A stretch of 64,000 nucleotides of DNA from Micromonospora zingiberis (lineage in GTDB: Bacteria > Actinomycetota > Actinomycetes > Mycobacteriales > Micromonosporaceae), in NCBI RefSeq assembly GCF_004331455.1, contig NZ_SJJR01000002.1, positions 434,001-498,000 on the forward strand, read 5' to 3'. Of the stretch, positions 56,538 through 64,000 are shown piece after piece. The notes below the pieces were generated by a model, which saw nothing but the letters and a program-made list of their open reading frames with translations, was not told the origin of the DNA and made no database searches. Numbering within the stretch: the stretch's first letter is position 1; each line of letters opens with the position of its first letter. The position numbers were made by a program, and so were the translations under genes.

Positions 56538-57917
56538 GTGTCTGATCTGTCCCAGATCGTCAAGGCGTACGACGTCCGCGGGACGGTGCCGCAGCAGTGG
56601 GACGAAACTGTTGCCGGAGCCCTGGGCTCAGCCTTCGCCCAGATGCTCGACGCCACCGGTGAGGTGGGCAAGGCCGTCCTGATCGGGCACGACATGCGGG
56701 CCTCCGGCCCGGGGCTGGCCGCCGCCTTCGCCGCCGGGGTGCGCGCCGAGGGGCGGCCGGTGATCGAGATCGGGCTCGCCTCGACCGACATGATCTACTA
56801 CGCCTCCGGTTCGCTCGGTCTGCCGGGGGCGATGTTCACCGCCAGTCACAACCCGGCGCAGTACAACGGCATCAAGATGTGCCACGCGGGCGCCCGCCCG
56901 GTCGGACAGGACAGCGGGCTGGCCGAGGTCCGTGAGCGGGCGCAGGCCCTGCTCGACAAGGGCGAGCCGGCCGGCGAGCCGACCGCACCGGTGCACCGGC
57001 GGGACCTGCTGGCCGACTACGCGGCGCACCTGCGCACGCTGGTGGACCTGTCCGACATCCGGCCGCTGACGGTGGTGGTGGACGCCGGCAACGGCATGGC
57101 CGGGCACACGGTGCCCAGCGTGCTCGGCGACGCCGCGTTGACGGCCCTGCCGCTGCGGATCGTGCCGTTGTACTTCGAGTTGGACGGTACGTTCCCCAAC
57201 CACGAGGCCAACCCGCTGGACCCGGCAAACCTGGTCGACCTGCAACGCGCGGTGGTGGCGCACGGCGCGGACATCGGCCTGGCGTTCGACGGCGACGCCG
57301 ATCGCTGCTTCGTGATCGACGAGCGTGGTGAGCCGGTGTCGCCGTCGGCGATCACCGCGCTGGTCGCGGCCCGGGAGTTGGCCAAGCACCCCGGATCGAC
57401 GGTCATCCACAACCTGATCACCTCCAGGGCGGTGCCGGAGATCATCCGCGAGCACGGTGGTGAGCCGCTGGTGGCCCGGGTCGGGCACTCGTTCATCAAG
57501 GCGGAGATGGCGCGTACCAACGCGGTCTTCGGTGGCGAGCACTCCGCCCACTACTACTTCCGGGACTTCTGGTTCGCGGACACCGGCATGTTGGCGGCGA
57601 TGCACACGCTGGCCGCGCTCGGCGAGCAGTCGCTGCCGCTGTCCGCGCTGGCCGCCGAGTACGAGCGGTACGTCGCCTCTGGTGAGATCAACTCCACCGT
57701 GGCGGATCAGGCGGCCAAGGTAGCCGAGGTGCGGGCCGCCTACCCGGATGCCGAGGCCGACGAGATGGACGGTCTCACCCTGCGCTTCCCGGACGGGGCG
57801 TGGTTCAACCTGCGTGCCTCGAACACCGAGCCGTTGCTGCGGCTCAATGTCGAGGCGCCCACTGCGCAGCGAATGACCTCGCTGCGCGACGACGTGCTCG
57901 ACCGGGTGCGCCGATAA
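56538..57917 (+). CDS. manB: Phosphomannomutase/phosphoglucomutase
   Basis: 459 residues from GTG 56538 (GAGGAG upstream). Alpha-D-phosphohexomutase with four domains: phosphoserine loop TASHNPAQYNGIKM near residue 101, magnesium loop FDGDADRCFVIDE near 251, sugar-specificity loop GEHSAHYYF near 334, and phosphate-binding RASNTEPLLRLNVEA near 430. Interconverts mannose 6- and 1-phosphate for GDP-mannose. It begins a run of genes (Trm112-like, SIS isomerase, transporter, manA) on the same strand, as in mycobacteria. Confidence 0.94.
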   Translation: MSDLSQIVKAYDVRGTVPQQWDETVAGALGSAFAQMLDATGEVGKAVLIGHDMRASGPGLAAAFAAGVRAEGRPVIEIGLASTDMIYYASGSLGLPGAMFTASHNPAQYNGIKMCHAGARPVGQDSGLAEVRERAQALLDKGEPAGEPTAPVHRRDLLADYAAHLRTLVDLSDIRPLTVVVDAGNGMAGHTVPSVLGDAALTALPLRIVPLYFELDGTFPNHEANPLDPANLVDLQRAVVAHGADIGLAFDGDADRCFVIDERGEPVSPSAITALVAARELAKHPGSTVIHNLITSRAVPEIIREHGGEPLVARVGHSFIKAEMARTNAVFGGEHSAHYYFRDFWFADTGMLAAMHTLAALGEQSLPLSALAAEYERYVASGEINSTVADQAAKVAEVRAAYPDAEADEMDGLTLRFPDGAWFNLRASNTEPLLRLNVEAPTAQRMTSLRDDVLDRVRR

Positions 57918-57979
57918 GATCGCACGCGCCGTTCGGTGTCGCCGATCGGTGAAGCCGCATACGTGGAAGGAGCCGCGAC

Positions 57980-58162
57980 GTGGCCCTCGACCCGCAGTTG
58001 CTGGAAATCCTCGCCTGCCCGGACACCCACCATGCCCCGCTGGATTACGACGCGCAGGCGCAGACGCTGACCTGCACCGAGTGCGGCCGGATCTTCGAGG
58101 TCCGCGACGACGTACCGGTGCTGCTGCTGGACGAGGCGCGCGGCCCCGCGGAGCGGTCGTGA
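57980..58162 (+). CDS. Trm112 family zinc-binding protein
   Basis: 60 residues, GTG start with AAGGAG upstream. EILACPDTHHAPLDYD (first zinc cysteine, at residue 13) and LTCTECGRIFEVRDDVPVLL with paired cysteines define the family; a fourth cysteine is missing and a histidine in THH may substitute. Trm112 proteins activate methyltransferases in eukaryotes and archaea; bacterial homologues are small partners of unknown clients. The stop overlaps the isomerase start as GTGA. Confidence 0.9.
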   Translation: MALDPQLLEILACPDTHHAPLDYDAQAQTLTCTECGRIFEVRDDVPVLLLDEARGPAERS

Positions 58163-59355
58163 TCGACGGAACGGCCGGAGTCAGCGGCCACCGTCACGCC
58201 GACGAGCAGTTGCTCGACGACCCGCAGGCGCTGGCCGAGCGGGACCCGGGCGGCATGCTGCGGCACACCGCCTCGGCGGGCGCACAGGTCCGCGAGTCCG
58301 CCGCGCTGGCCGCCGAGGCGAACCTCGCCGTACTCGCCGACGACGGGCGGCCCCGGGCGGTCGTCATCGCCGGCATCGGCACCGCCGGACGTACCGGTGA
58401 CGTGCTGGCCACCGTCGCCGGGCCGCGTTGCCCGGTGCCGGTCATCGCGCACCGCAGCGCGGGGGTGCCGGGCTGGGTCGGCGCGGCCGACGTGGTCATC
58501 GCGGTCAGCGCCTCCGGCCGCAGCCCGGAGGCGCTCGGCGCGGCCGAGGCCGCCCACCGGCGGGGTGCCCGCCTGGTGGCCGTGGGCCCGGCCGATTCGC
58601 AGTTGCAGTCGGTGGCCGAACGGGCTCGCGCCCCGTTCATCCCGGTGCCCCGCCGGGCGCCGGCCCGGGCCAGCCTCTGGGGGCTGACCGTGCCGGTTCT
58701 GCTCGCCGCCCGGGCGCTCGGCCTGGTGAAGGTCAACGAGGCGGACCTCGCCGAGACGGCGGCCCGGCTGGACGCCGACGCGGACCGCTGCCGTCCCACC
58801 GCGGAGTCCTTCGTCAATCCGGCGAAATCCCTGGCGCTCGGTCTGGCCGGCTCCATTCCGATCGTGTGGGGTTCGTCGCCGCTGGCCTCGGTCGCGGCTC
58901 GCCGCTTCGGTGACACCCTGTCGGCCAATGCCCGGTACCCGGTGGTCACCGGGGCGCTCGGCGAGGCGGGCCGGGGGCGGGTCGGTCTGCTCGACGGTGT
59001 CTTCGGCGGCCTCGCTGAGGGGGAGCGGGACATCTTCGCCGATCCGGAGGAGTCGGGGGACGACGGCACCCGGTTGCGGCTGGTGCTGCTGCGTGACGGT
59101 GGCCTGAACGCCGAGGACGACGCCGACGAGCCCCTCGCGGTCGAGGAACGACGCGCCGACGCGGTGCAGACCCTCGCCGAGCGGCGGGGCGTACGGTGCG
59201 ACGTGGTGACCGCCGAGGGTGGTTCGGCGTTGGAGCGGCTGGCCTCCCTGGTGGCGGTGCCGGACTTCGCGTCGATCTACCTGGCGTTGGCGCACGGACT
59301 GGATCCGATGGCCGTGCCGGCGATCACGGAGATGAAGGAGTTGGCCAACCAGTGA
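58159..59355 (+). CDS. SIS-domain phosphosugar isomerase family protein
   Basis: 398 residues from GTG 58159. Two SIS domains of the bifunctional phosphoglucose/phosphomannose isomerase family: VIAGIGTAGRTGDVLATVAG near residue 71, ISVSASGRSPEAL-type phosphate loop (AVSASGRSPEALGA) near 113, and C-terminal GSSPLASVAARRFGDTLSAN near 235 with ALAHGLDPMAVPAITEMKEL at the end. Actinobacterial members sit between phosphomannomutase and manA, as here, and their activity is uncertain. Coupled to the Trm112 gene. Confidence 0.88.
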   Translation: MIDGTAGVSGHRHADEQLLDDPQALAERDPGGMLRHTASAGAQVRESAALAAEANLAVLADDGRPRAVVIAGIGTAGRTGDVLATVAGPRCPVPVIAHRSAGVPGWVGAADVVIAVSASGRSPEALGAAEAAHRRGARLVAVGPADSQLQSVAERARAPFIPVPRRAPARASLWGLTVPVLLAARALGLVKVNEADLAETAARLDADADRCRPTAESFVNPAKSLALGLAGSIPIVWGSSPLASVAARRFGDTLSANARYPVVTGALGEAGRGRVGLLDGVFGGLAEGERDIFADPEESGDDGTRLRLVLLRDGGLNAEDDADEPLAVEERRADAVQTLAERRGVRCDVVTAEGGSALERLASLVAVPDFASIYLALAHGLDPMAVPAITEMKELANQ

Positions 59356-59371
59356 CCGGCGGAGCGGCGGC

Positions 59372-60325
59372 GTGAGCGCCGAGGGCGGTACCCGGGCGAT
59401 CGTCGCCGCGTTGCTGGCCAACCTCGGCATCGCGGTGACGAAGTTCGTGGCGTACCTGCTGACGATGTCGTCGTCGATGCTGGCCGAGTCGATCCACTCG
59501 GTCGCCGACTCGGGTAACCAGGCGCTGCTGCTGCTCGGTGGTCGGCGGGCGCGGCGGGCGGCCACCCCGCAGCACCCCTTCGGCTACGGCCGGGAGCGCT
59601 ACGTCTACGCGTTCATCGTCGCGATCGTGCTGTTCAGCCTGGGTGGGCTGTTCGCGCTCTACGAGGCGTGGCACAAGTGGTCCGACCCGCACGGGATCAC
59701 CAGTTGGCAGTGGGTGCCGGTGACCGTGCTGCTGGTGGCGGTGGTGCTGGAGTCGTTCTCCTTCCGTACCGCGATCAAGGAGTCCAACCTGGTCCGGGGC
59801 CGCGAGTCCTGGACCAGGTTCATCCGCCGGTCCAAGGCGCCGGAACTGCCCGTGGTGCTGCTGGAGGACTTCGGCGCCCTGGTCGGTCTGCTCTTCGCGT
59901 TGTTCGGCGTGGGGCTGACGCTGATCACCGGCGACGGCCGGTGGGACGCGGCGGGCACCGCGATGATCGGTCTGCTGCTGGTCACGATCGCGATCGTGCT
60001 CGCCGTGGAGACCAAGAGTCTGCTGCTCGGGGAGGGCGCCGAGCCGGCGGAGATCGCGGCCATCGAGCGGGCCGTCGCCGCCGGGCCGGAGGTCGAGCGG
60101 ATCATCCACATGAAGACGCTCTACCTCGGCCCGGAGGAGCTGATGGTGGCCGCGAAGATCGCGGTGTCCCGGTGCGAGACGGCCGAGGAACTGGCGCGCG
60201 GCATCGACGCGGTGGAGGCACGGATCCGTGCCGCGCTGCCGGTCGCCCGGGTGATCTATCTCGAACCCGACATCTACCATGCTGAGGCCGGGCCGGTGGA
60301 GGCGTCCGGTCGATCGGGGAGCTGA
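59372..60325 (+). CDS. Cation diffusion facilitator family transporter
   Basis: 317 residues from GTG 59372. Six-helix CDF core: SSMLAESIHSVADSGNQ near residue 33 (helix II metal residues; S/H/D pattern) and LLEDFGALVGLLFALFGVGL near 165 (helix V E-D), then a C-terminal cytoplasmic domain ([38 protein letters not shown]). Expected to export Zn, Mn, Fe or Co in exchange for protons. It sits in the mannose-metabolism gene run; manA is a zinc enzyme, but a functional link is speculation. Confidence 0.9.
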   Translation: MSAEGGTRAIVAALLANLGIAVTKFVAYLLTMSSSMLAESIHSVADSGNQALLLLGGRRARRAATPQHPFGYGRERYVYAFIVAIVLFSLGGLFALYEAWHKWSDPHGITSWQWVPVTVLLVAVVLESFSFRTAIKESNLVRGRESWTRFIRRSKAPELPVVLLEDFGALVGLLFALFGVGLTLITGDGRWDAAGTAMIGLLLVTIAIVLAVETKSLLLGEGAEPAEIAAIERAVAAGPEVERIIHMKTLYLGPEELMVAAKIAVSRCETAEELARGIDAVEARIRAALPVARVIYLEPDIYHAEAGPVEASGRSGS

Positions 60326-60328
60326 CCG

Positions 60329-61492
60329 GTGGAACTGCTGTACGGACCGATCAAGGACTACGCGTGGGGGTCCCGCTCGGCCATCGCCGAGTTGCAGGGC
60401 CGCCCGGTGCCGAGCGATGGGCCGGAGGCTGAGCTGTGGTTGGGGGCGCATCCGGGCGCGCCGGCCATCGTCGAACGGGACGGTGACCGGGTCGCCCTGA
60501 CCGATGTGCTCGCCGCCGACCCCGGCGACTGGCTCGGTCAGCGGGTGGTCGACCGATTCGGGGCGCGGCTGCCGTTCCTGCTCAAGGTGCTGGCTGCGGC
60601 GGCCCCGCTGAGCCTGCAGGCCCATCCGGACGCGGAGCAGGCCCGGGCGGGTTTCGCCACCGACGGTGCCCGCAGCGATGGACACCGCAACTACGTCGAC
60701 CCGTTCCACAAGCCGGAGCTGCTGGTGGCGCTCGGGCCGATGGAGGCGCTGTGCGGGTTCCGCGATCCGGCAGTCTCGGCCGAGGTGTTGGCCGGGCTCG
60801 GCGTACCGGAGTTGCGGCCGGTGCTCGACGCGCTCGCCGCCGGTCCGACCGGGCTGGCCGAGGCGGTACGCCTGCTGCTGGTCTGGCCGGCGGCGGAGCG
60901 CGCCGGGCTGGTGGCGGCGGTGCGGGCGGCGGCGGTGGCCGGGCCGGACGCGGAGTTGGTCGCGCTGCTGGCGCAGGCGTATCCGGCCGATCCGGGGGTG
61001 GTGGTGGCGTTGCTGCTCAACCGGGTACGGCTGGCTGCCGGCGAGGCCATCTGGATGCCGGCCGGGAATCTGCACGCCTACCTGCGGGGCACCGGTGTGG
61101 AGGTGATGGCGGCCAGTGACAACGTGTTGCGGGGCGGATTGACGCAGAAGCACGTGGACGTGGCCGAACTGCTCCGGGTGCTCCGTTTCGAGGTGCTCGA
61201 CCAGCCGGTGGTGTCGCCCCGGGCGGTCGCGGACGGGGTGGTGACCTGGCCGGTCCCGGTGCCGGATTTCGCGTTGCACCGGGTGACGGTGGACGGGGCG
61301 CGGCCCGAGGTGACCCTGGCGGTGCCGGGGCCGTGGGTGGTGTTGTGCACGTCCGGGCGGGTCGACGTCGCCGACCTCGTGACGCCGGTGACGCTCGGGC
61401 CCGGCCAGGCGGCGGTCGGGGCGGCCGCCGGGAAGTCACTCACGGTCAGCGGCCTGGGTGAGGTGTACGTCGCCTCGCCGGGACTGCTCTGA
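60329..61492 (+). CDS. manA: Mannose-6-phosphate isomerase, class I
   Basis: 387 residues from GTG 60329, four bases after the transporter gene. Cupin-type zinc isomerase: YAWGSRSAIAELQG near residue 13, FLLKVLAAAAPLSLQAHPD near 85 (zinc ligands Q and H), HKPELLVALGPMEALCGF near 127, and the signature WMPAGNLHAYLRGTGVEVMA near 241. Converts fructose 6-phosphate to mannose 6-phosphate, feeding manB and manC. Last gene of the mannose run; a 304-base gap follows. Confidence 0.94.
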   Translation: MELLYGPIKDYAWGSRSAIAELQGRPVPSDGPEAELWLGAHPGAPAIVERDGDRVALTDVLAADPGDWLGQRVVDRFGARLPFLLKVLAAAAPLSLQAHPDAEQARAGFATDGARSDGHRNYVDPFHKPELLVALGPMEALCGFRDPAVSAEVLAGLGVPELRPVLDALAAGPTGLAEAVRLLLVWPAAERAGLVAAVRAAAVAGPDAELVALLAQAYPADPGVVVALLLNRVRLAAGEAIWMPAGNLHAYLRGTGVEVMAASDNVLRGGLTQKHVDVAELLRVLRFEVLDQPVVSPRAVADGVVTWPVPVPDFALHRVTVDGARPEVTLAVPGPWVVLCTSGRVDVADLVTPVTLGPGQAAVGAAAGKSLTVSGLGEVYVASPGLL

Positions 61493-61596
61493 CTCGCTCG
61501 CCGTACTGCGCTGACTCGCACGACGGGCCTGTCCGCCGACTGGCAAGTCCGACTTTTCCGGAATAGCTTGACTCGACCTCTGCTCAGTGTGACTCT

Positions 61597-61755
61597 ATGA
61601 GTGCGCAGCGTTATCGCGACGAAGGTCCGAGAACGCGCGGGGGAACCAAACCGGGGGGATGCGCGGGGCGGACGGTAATGGGTGGCAACACCTGTGACCG
61701 GCCGCCCCGTGCGCTGTCCGCAACCACTCCAACCGTGATCGGGCGGCGCGCGTAA
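61597..61755 (+). ncRNA. Candidate structured leader of ahcY
   Basis: The 304-base gap before ahcY contains a conserved-looking region with GCGGGGGAACCAAACCGGGG at about 61638-61657 and several pairable segments, and a -35-like TTGACT at 61568-61573. GGGGAACC followed by a GGGG run recalls the ydaO (c-di-AMP) riboswitch. A SAH riboswitch, known upstream of ahcY in some bacteria, is the alternative, though I do not see its hallmark. The segment is also a 52-codon open frame (ATG 61597 to TAA 61755), but only about 60 percent of its third positions are G/C, unlike genes here, so RNA is more likely than protein. Confidence 0.35.
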
Positions 61756-61796
61756 GGTGGGAGGTTGCGCAGCACCATCGTCCGACAGGAGCATTC

Positions 61797-63296
<1,500 letters not shown>

Positions 63297-63305
63297 CCGA
63301 CCGGC

Positions 63306-63348
63306 GAACCGGGCCGGCCCTGCGAGGGTCGGCCCGGTTCGGCTTTTT
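63306..63348 (+). terminator. Rho-independent terminator of ahcY
   Basis: GAACCGGGCC...GGCCC (63306-63320) pairs with 63326-63340 around TGCGA, followed by GGCTTTTT (63341-63348). This is one of the few hairpins here with a U tract. It begins nine bases after the ahcY stop. Confidence 0.9.
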
Positions 63349-63401
63349 CGCCCAGGCCAGCGGTGCGTCCCGCCGGGCGTCGTCGCGGGGCGGCCCGCAG
63401 G

Positions 63402-63560
63402 TCAGTGCGGGCGATCACGGCGGCGGGTGGGGCGGACCCAGGTCCAGACGCACCAGACCAACCAGCCCACCGACACCAGCGCCGCCAGGGTACGCAGCCG
63501 CAGCGCGCTGAGCAGCAGCACCACCGCGAGTACCGCCAGCCACGGCCCGAAACCTCTCAC
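63402..63560 (-). CDS. Small membrane protein
   Basis: 52 residues from GTG 63560, with GGGGAGG five bases upstream. Two hydrophobic segments: GPWLAVLAVVLLLSAL (residues 5-20) and LAALVSVGWLVWCVWTWV (25-42), then a basic tail RPTRRRDRPH, which predicts a short two-helix hairpin with the C-terminus inside. The start overlaps the preceding gene's stop (GTGA), so the two are translationally coupled. Family not recognised. Confidence 0.65.
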   Translation of the reverse strand: MRGFGPWLAVLAVVLLLSALRLRTLAALVSVGWLVWCVWTWVRPTRRRDRPH

Positions 63561-64000
63561 CACTGCCTCCCCGGTGTCCGTTCGACGCCGGCAGGTGGCG
63601 TCGCGTGCGTGTCAGTCTGCGCCGGCTCCGCCGGCCGTACCCGGGCGGCCGGCACCGGCGGCCGTACGCCGGTCAACTCGCCCGGCCCGGGCGGCGGTGG
63701 CGCGGCCGGGGCTGGCCCGACGGTCACCGGTTCGGCCGGCCGTTCGGCCGTGGCCGGGCCGAGTTGCGGCCACAGCGCCGTAGCCAGCCCGCGTTCACCG
63801 GCGAGCCGCTGACGGGCCCGTCGGTGCCGCTCGCCGAGGACGGCGGCCAGGTAGGCCGCCTCCGACAGCCCGGGTGGTGGGGCTGGGGTGATCGCCGCGC
63901 CGACCTCCCGCCACAGCCGCCGGGCCAGGTCGCTGCGTGCCGGCTCGGCGAACCGGTGGTACCGGGTCAGGTACTGCCGGGTGGCCAGCGCCAGGCCCGG
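63557..64000 (-). CDS. Hypothetical protein, C-terminal part (continues beyond the window)
   Basis: 147 residues are visible. The first 90 are helical and charged (ATRQYLTRYHRFAEPARSDL, SEAAYLAAVLGERHRRARQR), followed by a Pro/Ala-rich disordered tail to the stop at 63557-63559, which overlaps the small membrane-protein start. The frame is open to the window edge with codon use like its neighbours. No domain is recognisable from this fragment. Confidence 0.6.
   Translation of the reverse strand, partial: PGLALATRQYLTRYHRFAEPARSDLARRLWREVGAAITPAPPPGLSEAAYLAAVLGERHRRARQRLAGERGLATALWPQLGPATAERPAEPVTVGPAPAAPPPPGPGELTGVRPPVPAARVRPAEPAQTDTHATPPAGVERTPGRQW

Noticed and set aside
61597..61755. 52-codon open frame upstream of ahcY as a protein gene
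   Set aside because: Third-position G/C is far below that of neighbouring genes and no ribosome binding site is evident; a structured leader explains the sequence better.

Overview
The window is about 64 kb of very GC-rich DNA with strong G/C third-position codon bias, many GTG starts, actinobacterial -10 boxes (TANNNT) and lineage markers: F420 biosynthesis genes fbiA, fbiB and fbiC, a WhiB regulator, DUF397/XRE pairs, DUF3499, and a WXG100-like/YbaB/toxin cassette. The gene content and the interspersed palindromic repeats suggest a Micromonosporaceae actinomycete, Micromonospora or a close relative. That assignment is inference from gene content, not a search result.

Layout. 0-9.7 kb: the end of a zinc-ribbon gene, UDP-glucose dehydrogenase, acyl-CoA dehydrogenase, a thioesterase, an SDR/TetR pair with shared operators, acetoacetyl-CoA synthetase and a TIGR03089 protein. 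9.8-24 kb: a core block with a GT4 glycosyltransferase, manC, a NUDIX hydrolase, an ArsR-like regulator, fbiB-fbiA, fbiC, a Tat peptide/DUF4331/His-rich cassette, whiB, a zincin-like protein and DUF3499. As I remember it, this order resembles the mycobacterial fbiAB-whiB2-Rv3259-Rv3258c neighbourhood. That block resumes at 56.5-63.3 kb with phosphomannomutase, a Trm112-like protein, a SIS-domain isomerase, a cation transporter, manA and ahcY.

Between them (24-56 kb) lies an accessory block. It holds (a) a polyamine/GABA system: an amine oxidase, a class III aminotransferase, an Lrp regulator, potDABC, a second FAD oxidase, a saccharopine-dehydrogenase-like enzyme and an agmatinase-family ureohydrolase, and further on gabT, aminobutyraldehyde dehydrogenase and another aldehyde dehydrogenase. 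Together these could carry imported or agmatine-derived putrescine through GABA to succinate. (b) A two-component system followed by a membrane acyltransferase, a fold-type-II serine/threonine PLP enzyme, a D-Ala-D-X ligase and a VanX-like dipeptidase. I read this as a candidate D-Ala-D-Ser type cell-wall remodelling or glycopeptide-resistance module, and it is the most interesting item here. (c) A polymorphic-toxin cassette: a YrhB/deaminase/SUKH protein divergent from YbaB-, WXG100- and glutamine-deamidase-toxin genes.

Intergenic DNA carries several repeat families: large hairpins built on GATCTTGCACTT and GATCTTGGTACG, GTGAGCG repeats placed at gene junctions, and a pair of short tandem repeats after the aldehyde dehydrogenase. 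Many genes appear to be transcribed leaderless from -10 boxes 6-8 nt before the start codon. I saw no tRNA, rRNA, CRISPR array, transposase or integrase.
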